A DNA stretch of 7,047 nt from Bacteroidota bacterium (GCA_023458215.1 JAEXAJ010000156.1:1-7047), one strand, 5' to 3'; positions 1-6,893 are shown, counted from the stretch's first letter. Notes: a model not told the origin generated them from the letters alone. Translations and numbers: made by a program.

Positions 1-55
1 TTCCGGTAAGAGTAAATCTCTTTTTAGCACCGGAGTTAGTCTTGATCTTTGGCAT
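1..55 (-). CDS. rpmI: 50S ribosomal protein L35, N-terminal part (cut by window edge)
   Basis: The first 18 codons read MPKIKTNSGAKKRFTLTG. This is the characteristic basic start of bacterial L35 (MPKxKTxxGxxKRF), a small protein of about 65 residues in the large ribosomal subunit. The ATG at 55-53 is preceded by AAAAGTAAGTAAG, which is A-rich with no strong Shine-Dalgarno, as is usual in Bacteroidota. It lies 66 bp downstream of the infC stop in the same direction, matching the widespread infC-rpmI-rplT order, so rplT (L20) is expected just outside the window. The gene is incomplete only because the window ends. Identity rests on 18 residues plus gene order, which together are convincing. 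Confidence 0.93.
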   Translation of the reverse strand, partial: MPKIKTNSGAKKRFTLTG

Positions 56-88
56 CTTACTTACTTTTAAATTATTAAATTATATGGC

Positions 89-110
89 AACGCACTATAC
101 CTGTGGCGTT
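89..110 (-). promoter_or_regulatory. Hairpin in the infC-rpmI gap, possible translational control element
   Basis: On the minus-strand transcript AACGCCAC (110-103) can pair with GTGCGTT (95-89) in seven base pairs with one bulged C, around the loop AGGTATA. It is not followed by a U-run, so it is not an intrinsic terminator. It sits 33 nt before the rpmI start. In other bacteria L20 represses infC/rpmI/rplT by binding leader RNA, so a regulatory role is plausible here, but I cannot show a match to a known L20 leader. Confidence 0.3.
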
Positions 111-121
111 ACTCATTTCTT

Positions 122-727
122 TTATTCTTTGTCTTCAGTCTGCACTGCCTTAGGAGCATTTTCCGCCGGTTTAGCAGCAGGAGTAACCACTTTCTTTGGA
201 GCCGCAACCTTCTTTGGAGAAAGTTGGATAGTCATTCTCTTTCCTTCCAAAATAGGCATCTGATCTACTTTCGCATAATCTTCCAAATCATTGGCAAAAC
301 GAAGCAAGAGTACTTCTCCTTGTTCTTTGAATAAGATGGAACGACCTTTGAAGAACACATATGCCTTCACTTTGTCACCATCTTCAAGGAATCCTTTAGC
401 ATGCTTCAACTTGAAGTTATAGTCATGGTCATCTGTCTGAGGACCGAAACGTATTTCCTTCACGTTTACTTTCACCTGCTTTGCCTTTTGTTCTTTCTGA
501 CGCTTCTTTAACTGATAAAGAAATTTAGAGTAGTCAATAATACGACAAACAGGGGGTTCTGCATTCGGAGAAATCTCCACGAGATCCACTTCGTGTTCTT
601 CAGCCAGTTTCAAAGCCTGTGCTATCGGATACACTTTTGGTTCTACTTCGTCGCCCACAATACGGACTTCTTTGGCACGGATTTGTTCGTTAATCCGGTG
701 TTGCCCTTTTAAGCTGTCATTTTTCAT
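122..727 (-). CDS. infC: Translation initiation factor IF-3
   Basis: IF-3 binds the 30S subunit, prevents early 50S joining and checks start-codon/initiator-tRNA pairing. From the ATG at 727-725 the protein has 201 residues. The N-domain opens with [14 protein letters not shown] (11-24) and carries the family signature [17 protein letters not shown] (50-66). A lysine-rich linker helix follows (about 68-88), then the C-domain with VKEIRF (89-94), [22 protein letters not shown] (around 100-121, split here only for description) and the final QLSPKK (168-173). Residues 174-201 form an extra Ala/Pro/Lys-rich tail not present in E. coli IF-3. The frame stays open to a TTG at 772-770, which would add 15 residues; I prefer the ATG because it gives the usual short lead before RINEQIR. 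It lies downstream of thrS with no clear promoter between them, so it is probably cotranscribed with thrS and rpmI. Confidence 0.95.
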   Translation of the reverse strand: MKNDSLKGQHRINEQIRAKEVRIVGDEVEPKVYPIAQALKLAEEHEVDLVEISPNAEPPVCRIIDYSKFLYQLKKRQKEQKAKQVKVNVKEIRFGPQTDDHDYNFKLKHAKGFLEDGDKVKAYVFFKGRSILFKEQGEVLLLRFANDLEDYAKVDQMPILEGKRMTIQLSPKKVAAPKKVVTPAAKPAENAPKAVQTEDKE

Positions 728-789
728 TAAATAACGATTACTTCCAGTTTGTTTCTTTTTTACTACTACCAAATTATTTATTTTATTAA

Positions 790-832
790 GTAAAAGCGAT
801 CTTTAGAACATCTATATATGCTATGCTTTTAC
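790..832 (-). repeat. Perfect 8-bp inverted repeat in the thrS-infC gap
   Basis: GTAAAAGC (790-797) and GCTTTTAC (825-832) are exact reverse complements separated by 27 bp. On the minus-strand transcript they could form a stem-loop just after the thrS stop and upstream of both candidate infC starts. Neither side is followed by a U-run, so it is not a simple terminator. It could be an RNA leader structure controlling infC, an RNA-processing site or chance; the long loop and AT-rich arms keep confidence low. Confidence 0.3.
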
Positions 833-846
833 AATTGGGCGCAAAG

Positions 847-2787
847 TTACCACTTATTTATCATATTCTGAACTTCTTCGTTCATTTTTTTAGCGAAATC
901 TTCAAATTTCATGGTTCCTTTGTCACCTTCTCCTTGCTTACGAACAGCGACTTCCCCATTTTCGGCTTCCTTTTCTCCGACAACCAACATATAAGGAATA
1001 CGTTTCATCTCATTATCGCGAATCTTACGCCCGATTTTTTCGTTACGTTCATCCACGATAGCACGGATATCATATTTCTTCAAGTACTGCTTTACTTCAA
1101 GAGCATAATCATTGAATTTTTCACTAATAGGCAGAATAGCCACTTGTTCCGGCATCAACCACAAGGGGAATTTACCTGCAGTATGTTCAATAAGCACAGC
1201 CACGAAACGTTCCATAGAACCGAACGGTGCACGGTGAATCATTACGGGACGGTGTTTCTGGTTATCTGCACCGGTATATTCCAATTGGAAGCGCTCCGGC
1301 AAGTTATAGTCAACCTGAATCGTTCCTAATTGCCAACGACGACCGATAGCATCCTTTACCATGAAATCCAATTTCGGACCATAGAACGCAGCCTCGCCGT
1401 ATTCAATTTTGGCTTTCAAGCCTTTTTCTTCGCAGGCTTCGATGATAGACTGCTCGGCTCTTTCCCAATTTTCATCGCTACCAATGTACTTCTCACGATT
1501 TACTTTATCGCGCAAGGAGATTTGTGCTTCGAAGTTCGTGAACTCCATAGATTGGAATACGATAGAGATAATATCCATTACACGAAGGAATTCATCTTTT
1601 ACCTGATCGGGGCGGCAGAAGATATGGGCATCATCCTGCGTAAAGCTACGTACGCGGGTCAATCCATGTAACTCACCACTTTGTTCGTAACGGCATACTG
1701 TACCAAACTCAGCCAAGCGCAAAGGAAGCTCCTTGTAAGAGCGTGGTGAGTTCTTGTAAATCATACAATGGTGCGGACAGTTCATGGGTTTCAAGAAATA
1801 TTCCTCTCCTTCTTCCGGAGTCTGAATAGGCTGGAATGCATCTTTGCCATATTTAGCATAATGTCCGGAAGTAATGTATAGTAATTTATTGCCAATCGGC
1901 GGAGTAATAACTTCCTGATAATCGTAACGAGCCTGGATACGACGCAAGAAATCTTGCAGACGAAGACGCAATGCAGCACCTTTGGGCAGCCACATCGGCA
2001 ATCCTTTGCCTACTGTATCGGAGAACATGAACAGGTCCATTTCCTTACCAATCTTACGGTGGTCTCGTTTCTTGGCTTCTTCTAAAAGAACCAGATATTC
2101 ATCCAACAGTTTCTTTTTCGGGAAAGTAATACCGTAGATACGAGTCATCATCTTACGATCTTCATGTCCACGCCAGTAAGCCCCTGCAACAGAAGTCAAT
2201 TTGATGGCTTTGATCGGTGCGGTAGTCATTAAGTGAGGACCACGGCACAAATCAGTAAACGCACCTTGTGTATATGTTGTGATACGGCCATCCTCTAATT
2301 CTGAGATCAACTCACATTTATACGTTTCGCCACGCTCACCAAACATCTTTAAAGCATCTGCTTTTGCAATGTCCTGTCTAACAATAGCCTCCTTTTTGGC
2401 TACTAATTCAGCCATCTTCTGCTCGATAATTGGCAGATCAGCCTCCTTAATAGGTGTTTCACCCGGATCTACATCATAATAGAAACCGTTTTCAATAGCA
2501 GGACCTATACCAAACTGGATGCCCGGATAAAGTTCTTGCAAGGCTTCAGCAAGTAAGTGTGCACTAGAATGCCAAAAAGCATGCTTGCCTTGCTCATCTT
2601 CCCATTTATAGAGAACAACTTCAGCATCCTGCTTGATAGGACGCCCCAAATCATAAATTTCTCCGTTCACGCCACACGCCAGCACATCCTGTGCCAGTCG
2701 CGAACTGATGCTTTCTGCAATTTGCAGCCCGGTTACTCCTTCGTTATATTCACGAACAGAGCCGTCTGGAAATGTTATCTTTATCAT
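847..2787 (-). CDS. thrS: Threonyl-tRNA synthetase
   Basis: This cytoplasmic class II synthetase charges tRNA-Thr with threonine using ATP. Its 646 residues match the usual full length of about 640. In order: an N-terminal TGS domain (about 1-61); the editing domain that removes mischarged serine, with HSSAH (His73, His77) and CRGPH (Cys181, His185) as the metal-site motifs; the catalytic core (about 245-540) with the expected zinc ligands Cys337 (MNCPHH), His388 (DDAHIFC) and His518 ([13 protein letters not shown]); motif 2 around Arg366 (CRYE); motif 3 at 516-528; and a C-terminal anticodon-binding domain (about 545-640) starting EQVAILPI. All key residues are present. The ATG at 2787 is preceded by AAATAACATT, without a Shine-Dalgarno. 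It heads the thrS-infC-rpmI cluster and has its own likely promoter. Confidence 0.98.
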   Translation of the reverse strand: MIKITFPDGSVREYNEGVTGLQIAESISSRLAQDVLACGVNGEIYDLGRPIKQDAEVVLYKWEDEQGKHAFWHSSAHLLAEALQELYPGIQFGIGPAIENGFYYDVDPGETPIKEADLPIIEQKMAELVAKKEAIVRQDIAKADALKMFGERGETYKCELISELEDGRITTYTQGAFTDLCRGPHLMTTAPIKAIKLTSVAGAYWRGHEDRKMMTRIYGITFPKKKLLDEYLVLLEEAKKRDHRKIGKEMDLFMFSDTVGKGLPMWLPKGAALRLRLQDFLRRIQARYDYQEVITPPIGNKLLYITSGHYAKYGKDAFQPIQTPEEGEEYFLKPMNCPHHCMIYKNSPRSYKELPLRLAEFGTVCRYEQSGELHGLTRVRSFTQDDAHIFCRPDQVKDEFLRVMDIISIVFQSMEFTNFEAQISLRDKVNREKYIGSDENWERAEQSIIEACEEKGLKAKIEYGEAAFYGPKLDFMVKDAIGRRWQLGTIQVDYNLPERFQLEYTGADNQKHRPVMIHRAPFGSMERFVAVLIEHTAGKFPLWLMPEQVAILPISEKFNDYALEVKQYLKKYDIRAIVDERNEKIGRKIRDNEMKRIPYMLVVGEKEAENGEVAVRKQGEGDKGTMKFEDFAKKMNEEVQNMINKW

Positions 2788-2817
2788 AATGTTATTTATA
2801 GTTCAAATTTCAGAACG

Positions 2818-2848
2818 CAAAAATAGCTAATTCTTTTTGATAATCTAA
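2818..2848 (-). promoter_or_regulatory. Likely promoter of thrS-infC-rpmI (Bacteroides type)
   Basis: On the minus strand TATTTTTG (2825-2818) matches the Bacteroides -7 consensus TAnnTTTG exactly. Nineteen bases upstream lies TTAG (2848-2845), three of four matches to the -33 TTTG. Transcription would start near 2812, giving a leader of about 25 nt before the thrS ATG. That is too short for a riboswitch or T-box. Motif and spacing are seen; activity is inferred. Confidence 0.5.
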
Positions 2849-2865
2849 TTTTTAGCAAAAAAATG

Positions 2866-4911
2866 TTATTCCCGCACGTCTGTAAACCTCTTTATAATAT
2901 TGTAGGCCGAAACTATACCAAGTTCACCCGCCTTACTCAAATCTGAGATACCTTGTTTATTATTTCCTAAGAAGATATGTGTCAATCCGCGGTTATAATA
3001 GGCTTCGGCAAGATCAGGATTCAGCTCTATTGCCTTATCGTAATCAATCAAAGCAGCACGATAATCTTTTAACATGGATAATACGTTTCCACGATTATAA
3101 TAACCATAGACAAAATCGGGAGCTAATTGGATTACATGATCCAAATCACTTTTCACAATTTCGTAATCTACTGCCGTGACTTCCGGCTTCTTATTTTCTG
3201 TTACCGTGGTAGAAGCGGTTCCATCATTGATAGAAGCCTCCGCTTTCTTATATTCTAATTGCTTGCATCGTACTAATGCGCGCATAAAGTATGCCGGGAA
3301 AAAGCTGCCATCCAACAAGATACTTTGCGTAAAGTCGTCTATAGAGCTGGTGAAATCTTGAACGAGATAGAAATCCAATCCACGCATAAATCGTTTCTTG
3401 GCATCTTTGTCATCAGCCACAATATCCGAGGTATGGGCATCTACTAAAGCAAAGTGGAAACGAACCTGCTCTTCAGTTAAAGGAGCTTCCATATTGGTAA
3501 TACGCAATGGCTTCGGGAAAAGCTTCTCGTGGTTCAATGCTTCAATATACTTATGATAATGAACCATACGTTTCACATCGCTCAATTTCTCATAATAAGT
3601 CAAAGCATACATCGGTTCGAGTTTAATGGTTACGTTCCGATCTTGTACACGTCCACGATAATCGCTCTTATAGCGCTGTTCTGCATCCGAATCATCCGCA
3701 ATCACAATCTTCCGATAGTTCTCCATGTTTTTATCAGATTTCTTACGGGTCTTTCCGGTATCTTCATCAGAGTTTTCAGAAGAGTTGTCTGCTACATCTT
3801 TATTATTAGCAGAGGAAACACCATTACGTTTGTCAATCTGCATTTTCATGACTTTAAATTCATCCTGCTCCGCTCCCTTGCGATCACCTATCTTTTTACG
3901 GGCTTCCGCGCGATGATAATAACCCGCCATGAAGTTTGGATAGGCATCGATCACTTTGGAGTAATCACTGATTGCCCCTTTATAATCACCTGTTTGTGCA
4001 CGCAGAGTACCACGGTTGAAAGTTGCCATCATATTATCCGGCTCTATCTTCAATACAAAGTCAAAATCCTCAATCGCACGGTTGTCATCACCTACCTGTG
4101 CGCGCAAAAGACCACGGTTGTAATGCCCGAGGAAATTGTTCGGATCAATATCGAGTGCCAAATCATAATCGCTCATGGCACCTCTCAGATTATTCTGGTG
4201 AAAGCGTACTAATGCACGATTGATATAGTTACCCGCATTCTTCGCACTCAGGTGAATGGACTGATCCAAATCTGCTTCCGCTTCTTTGTATTTTCCTTGC
4301 TGAATGCGCACAATAGCTCTGGCACCCCAGCCATCCGGATCATAACGATCCATATCAATGGCTTTATCAAAATCATTCAAAGCTTGTATTGTATCATTTT
4401 GTTTTAAAGATACTTCACCACGCATCAAATAAGCCCGGGTATATTTGGGTGCAATCGTCAGAAGTTTACCCAAATCTTCTTTTGCAGCATCGTAGTCCTC
4501 CTTTTGAATATGACAGAGAGTCAAATTATGCCACAATACAACATTTTCCGGATCGTACTTAATAGCCGCTTTATAATCTTCAATGGCTCCATCAAACTTG
4601 TTCTGCCTGATACGCGCCAATCCACGGATTTGGTAGGCTCCTACTACAAATGGATTTCTTTGGATGGCAGCATCACAATCTGCTTCCGCACCCTGAAAAT
4701 CATCCAGATTAATCTTAGCTAATCCACGGAAGAAATAAGGCTCAAACAAATAGGGTTTCGCATTAATTACCTGGTTGAAGTATTGAATAGAAAGCACGTA
4801 ATCCTCAAAGTACAATGCGTTCCGAGCAATAGTCATCACCCGTTCCGTATTGATTTGCGCATATAACAATGTAGGCAACAGCATTAAAGCTATTAATATC
4901 TTTTTTATCAT
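2866..4911 (-). CDS. Exported tetratricopeptide-repeat (TPR) protein
   Basis: A 681-residue protein with an N-terminal signal peptide (KK, then a hydrophobic stretch ILIALMLLPTLL, probable cleavage LLYA|Q at 18/19), so it is likely periplasmic or envelope-associated. Residues 21-357 are a run of about ten 34-residue TPR units with the usual W/L-G-Y-A-F-A-P-like pattern, e.g. GLARIRQNKFDGAIEDYKAA (97-116) and YNRGNVLSMLKDYRAALIDY (605-624). A charged, Ser/Asp/Glu/Lys-rich and probably flexible stretch (about 362-425) leads to a non-repeat segment (about 426-500), then a second TPR block (about 505-665). One C-terminal TPR is interrupted by a polar insert (about 560-582). TPRs form superhelical protein-binding scaffolds; the partner is unknown. 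There is no enzymatic domain. The ATG at 4911 directly precedes the signal peptide. A dedicated promoter with an inverted repeat lies upstream and thrS follows 78 bp downstream with its own promoter. Confidence 0.92.
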   Translation of the reverse strand: MIKKILIALMLLPTLLYAQINTERVMTIARNALYFEDYVLSIQYFNQVINAKPYLFEPYFFRGLAKINLDDFQGAEADCDAAIQRNPFVVGAYQIRGLARIRQNKFDGAIEDYKAAIKYDPENVVLWHNLTLCHIQKEDYDAAKEDLGKLLTIAPKYTRAYLMRGEVSLKQNDTIQALNDFDKAIDMDRYDPDGWGARAIVRIQQGKYKEAEADLDQSIHLSAKNAGNYINRALVRFHQNNLRGAMSDYDLALDIDPNNFLGHYNRGLLRAQVGDDNRAIEDFDFVLKIEPDNMMATFNRGTLRAQTGDYKGAISDYSKVIDAYPNFMAGYYHRAEARKKIGDRKGAEQDEFKVMKMQIDKRNGVSSANNKDVADNSSENSDEDTGKTRKKSDKNMENYRKIVIADDSDAEQRYKSDYRGRVQDRNVTIKLEPMYALTYYEKLSDVKRMVHYHKYIEALNHEKLFPKPLRITNMEAPLTEEQVRFHFALVDAHTSDIVADDKDAKKRFMRGLDFYLVQDFTSSIDDFTQSILLDGSFFPAYFMRALVRCKQLEYKKAEASINDGTASTTVTENKKPEVTAVDYEIVKSDLDHVIQLAPDFVYGYYNRGNVLSMLKDYRAALIDYDKAIELNPDLAEAYYNRGLTHIFLGNNKQGISDLSKAGELGIVSAYNIIKRFTDVRE

Positions 4912-4929
4912 CTTGTTTTATAAATGCTT

Positions 4930-4962
4930 GTAAACGAAACAAAAGTAACGTTTTTCGTTTAC
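4930..4962. promoter_or_regulatory. Perfect 10-bp inverted repeat around the TPR-gene promoter, candidate operator
   Basis: GTAAACGAAA (4930-4939) and TTTCGTTTAC (4953-4962) are exact reverse complements separated by 13 bp, so the arm centres are 23 bp apart. The -7 box of the TPR-gene promoter fills most of the spacer. One arm would lie between -33 and -7 and the other over the transcription start, so the start site falls inside the repeat and the RNA would carry only one arm. This layout suits a dimeric DNA-binding regulator better than an RNA hairpin. No U-run follows in either direction. Confidence 0.5.
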
Positions 4963-4970
4963 TTGTCAGG
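4940..4970 (-). promoter_or_regulatory. Likely promoter of the TPR-protein gene
   Basis: TACTTTTG on the minus strand (4947-4940) is an exact match to the Bacteroides -7 box TAnnTTTG. The -33 position 19 bases upstream reads CCTG (4970-4967), only two of four matches to TTTG, so the promoter may be weak or need an activator. The predicted start near 4934 gives a leader of roughly 23 nt before the ATG at 4911. Confidence 0.5.
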
Positions 4971-5026
4971 ATTAACAGAGTACTTTTTATATTTTTTGAG
5001 CCTTTTATACCTTATTATATGGTTTG

Positions 5027-5584
5027 CTATTTCTTTATAGTTTTCACTTTATAAGTACAGTGCGCTTTACCATTCAACAGAGCATTCAGTTTGCCTTTAA
5101 TCATTTGTTTACGTAATGGAGACAAGTGATCTATAAACATCTTTCCATCTAAATGATCGAACTCGTGCTGCATCACTCGTGCCAAATAACCTTCTACGAC
5201 TTCATCATGTTCCTCTAAGTTCTCATCTAAGTATTTCACACGTATCTTATCACCGCGTTTTACAGATTCATGAATACCAGGAAGACTTAGACATCCTTCC
5301 TCCATAGAAACTTGTTCGCCTGCCACATCCAAGATATGGGCATTTATATACGCCTTACGAAAATCTTTATATTCCGGCAGGTCATCCGACAGAACATCTA
5401 AGTTGATAGTTACCACACGAATAGGCAAACCTATTTGTGGGGCAGCAAGACCTACTCCTTCGGCATTTGCCATGGTTTCGAACATATTTTCAATCAGTTC
5501 TTTCAAATTCGGATAATCCGGAGTTATATCCTCCGCCACTTTTCTTAATACGGGTTGACCGTACACATAAATGGGTAAAATCAT
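5027..5584 (-). CDS. def: Peptide deformylase
   Basis: Removes the N-terminal formyl group from newly made proteins in the cytosol, a metalloenzyme step needed before methionine removal. The 185-residue protein has all three family motifs in order: [10 protein letters not shown] (43-52, with Gln50), EGCLSLPG (96-103, metal ligand Cys98) and QHEFDHLDG (139-147, metal ligands His140 and His144, catalytic Glu141). Length is normal for the family. The ATG at 5584 gives the standard MILPI start. It begins 15 bp after the ruvX stop, so the two genes are very likely one operon and def probably has no promoter of its own. No intrinsic terminator is visible in the 115 bp that follow. The C-terminal end ([17 protein letters not shown]) is basic and not catalytic. 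Confidence 0.97.
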   Translation of the reverse strand: MILPIYVYGQPVLRKVAEDITPDYPNLKELIENMFETMANAEGVGLAAPQIGLPIRVVTINLDVLSDDLPEYKDFRKAYINAHILDVAGEQVSMEEGCLSLPGIHESVKRGDKIRVKYLDENLEEHDEVVEGYLARVMQHEFDHLDGKMFIDHLSPLRKQMIKGKLNALLNGKAHCTYKVKTIKK

Positions 5585-5599
5585 ATTTCAAATTAAAAA

Positions 5600-6028
5600 T
5601 TATAAGTTAGAGTTAAAACGTTTATTCTCTAAATAAGTTTGCAAAATAATAGTCGCACTAATTTCATCCACCAATGCTTTGTTTTGCCGGTCCTTCTTCT
5701 TCAACCCTGCTTCCTGCATTGTCCGGTGAGCTAAAACAGACGTAAAGCGTTCATCTACATATTCTATCGGGATATCAGGCAATCTCTTCTTTAAAGTACG
5801 GACAAATGGCTCGATATTCTTCATATTCTCAGAGACTTTATTATTCATTTGTTTAGGAAGACCCACTAAAATACGTTCTACCGGTTCCTTGACTACATAA
5901 TCAAGGATAAAAGTCAATAGTTGATGTGTAGGAACAGTCGTCAAACCATTAGCAATCATCTGTAATGTATCGCTAACAGCTATACCAGTACGTTTCCGAC
6001 CATAATCAATAGCTACTATTCTACTCAT
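5600..6028 (-). CDS. ruvX: YqgF/RuvX family RNase H-fold nuclease (putative pre-16S rRNA nuclease)
   Basis: A 142-residue cytoplasmic protein of the YqgF family, annotated either as a Holliday-junction resolvase homologue or, from E. coli work, as the nuclease that matures the 5' end of 16S rRNA. Visible motifs: AIDYGRKRTGIAVSD (6-20) with Asp8, the strand-plus-turn ILVGLPKQMN (53-62), VDERFTS (91-97) with Glu93, and LVDEISATIILQTYL (119-133) with Asp121. These three acidic residues are the expected active site. I chose the ATG at 6028-6026 (MSRIVAIDYG), the usual family start; an in-frame TTG four codons upstream (6040) is less likely and overlaps a promoter-like box. It is followed after 15 bp by def. 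Which of the two biochemical roles applies cannot be read from sequence. Confidence 0.95.
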   Translation of the reverse strand: MSRIVAIDYGRKRTGIAVSDTLQMIANGLTTVPTHQLLTFILDYVVKEPVERILVGLPKQMNNKVSENMKNIEPFVRTLKKRLPDIPIEYVDERFTSVLAHRTMQEAGLKKKDRQNKALVDEISATIILQTYLENKRFNSNL

Positions 6029-6037
6029 ATTAGGGTA

Positions 6038-6045
6038 CAAAATTA
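6038..6045 (-). promoter_or_regulatory. Possible -7 box for ruvX-def
   Basis: TAATTTTG on the minus strand (6045-6038) matches TAnnTTTG exactly, but no TTTG-like -33 element is found 19-21 bases upstream. If active, transcription would start around 6031-6034, only a few bases before the ruvX ATG at 6028, giving an almost leaderless mRNA. The upstream terminator at 6094-6126 implies that a promoter must lie between it and ruvX, which supports this box. Confidence 0.35.
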
Positions 6046-6093
6046 CGATTAATATTTGAATTCCTTCGCCTATTTCAAACTTAATAATATAGA

Positions 6094-6126
6094 AAAAGGG
6101 TGTCTGATCTAGTCAAACACCCTTTT
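6094..6126 (-). terminator. Strong intrinsic terminator after the YjbH-domain gene
   Basis: A 14-bp stem (6094-6107 with 6113-6126) closes a 5-nt loop. On the minus transcript the GC core GGGTGT/ACACCC is flanked by A-runs before and a T-run after. The single imperfect pair is a G-U wobble in the minus RNA but an A-C mismatch in the plus RNA, so it is built for minus-strand transcripts. It ends the gene at 6144-6893 and separates it from ruvX-def. Confidence 0.9.
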
Positions 6127-6143
6127 CAGTACTTCTCATTTTA

Positions 6144-6893
6144 TTACTTCAAATGGATCTTGTATGTTAATCCCCCACTAAAATACTGCATCTTCTGCAT
6201 TTCAACCTGAATATGTAAATTCTTAAATAGCAGATAGGTAGCACCTAAAGCAAAATCTTTCGAATCATATTCTGCAATAAGTCGTAATTGTGGATGAAAA
6301 GACGGATTATAAGTGATACCTGCAGCAATACCATTCAACTTGTACTCTTTACGATTATTATAAAGATAAGAGAGGTGAACACCTATTTCTTCTTTGCTCG
6401 TAATAGCAATATGCTTGGTAGCGGCAATATAAAAACGGCTGTAATATCCATTACCCTCAGTAGACGCTATTTCATCCCCGGAGGAGGTAAACGGGTCAGA
6501 GGTTCCTACAACCACAGCCGGCATATACTTCCAAAATTGCCCTTCCTTCAAAGCTCTTAAACGCAATGAAAAATAACGGTCCTGATTTGTAAATCCGGTG
6601 TAACCATAGGGGGCAAGTCCCAAAGCTTCCGCTTTGAAAAGCGTACACGTATAAGCAACTTCCATCCAAGGAAATATGGTAACATTAAGAAAATAATTGT
6701 AGGTATGGTAATACCATGTAGGCGGAGTCAATTCCTTATTCATGAAATTACCACCAATCATAACAGTCTTGTCACGTTGCATTTCAGCAGAAGGCGCATG
6801 TAACAAACCGGTCGTACCATAAGTCAATTGAGCGGAAATAGAAACGGACAGGCAAGAAATCAAAACAAAAAAGAACAACTTAAGTTTCATCAT
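6144..6893 (-). CDS. Small YjbH-domain outer-membrane/exported protein
   Basis: A protein of 249 residues with a signal peptide (KLK, hydrophobic stretch LFFFVLISCLSVSI, probable cleavage SISA|Q at 21/22). The mature start LTYGTTGLLHAPSAEM (23-38) resembles the YjbH-family opening (G..GLL..P.A), and the rest alternates polar and aromatic/hydrophobic residues as in beta-barrels, ending in strand-like GGLTYKIHLK. E. coli YjbH, tied to exopolysaccharide secretion, is far longer (about 700 residues), so this would be a one-domain form; its role in Bacteroidales is not established. A LISC sequence at 11-14 could also be read as a lipobox. Two ATGs in a row (6893 and 6890) are both possible starts; a GTG at 6896 is less likely. 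It is a single-gene unit, with terminators on both sides. Confidence 0.8.
   Translation of the reverse strand: MMKLKLFFFVLISCLSVSISAQLTYGTTGLLHAPSAEMQRDKTVMIGGNFMNKELTPPTWYYHTYNYFLNVTIFPWMEVAYTCTLFKAEALGLAPYGYTGFTNQDRYFSLRLRALKEGQFWKYMPAVVVGTSDPFTSSGDEIASTEGNGYYSRFYIAATKHIAITSKEEIGVHLSYLYNNRKEYKLNGIAAGITYNPSFHPQLRLIAEYDSKDFALGATYLLFKNLHIQVEMQKMQYFSGGLTYKIHLK

Noticed and set aside
42..263. Plus-strand open frame (73 codons) with hydrophobic segments across the infC tail
   Set aside because: Its Ala/Gly/Phe-rich part is the reverse reading of the Ala/Pro/Lys tail of IF-3, and it overlaps rpmI.
823..1329. Plus-strand open frame (168 codons) opposite thrS
   Set aside because: Antisense to the conserved C-terminal domains of threonyl-tRNA synthetase, with no recognisable family features.
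2826..2856. GCTAA/TTAGC inverted repeat in the thrS promoter, followed by a T-run on the minus strand, as terminator or operator
   Set aside because: Only 5 bp of AT-rich stem around a 21-nt loop; too weak and likely chance in such AT-rich DNA.
2788..2865. T-box or other attenuator in front of thrS
   Set aside because: The predicted leader is about 25 nt and the whole gap is 78 bp, too short for a T-box, and no conserved T-box sequence is present.
3529..4212. Long plus-strand open frame (227 codons) opposite the TPR gene
   Set aside because: It lies wholly antisense to a clear TPR protein, is rich in Ile/His/Thr as expected from reading TPR codons backwards, and shows no recognisable domain.
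4963..5026. Possible terminator after def
   Set aside because: The stretch is A/T-rich but holds no stem of useful length; transcription may end by another mechanism or read into the TPR gene.
2818..6079. TTTG found 30 bp upstream of the -7 box at both the thrS and ruvX promoters
   Set aside because: The accepted spacing is about 19-21 bp, and TTTG is very common in this AT-rich DNA, so the shared 30-bp distance is probably coincidence.
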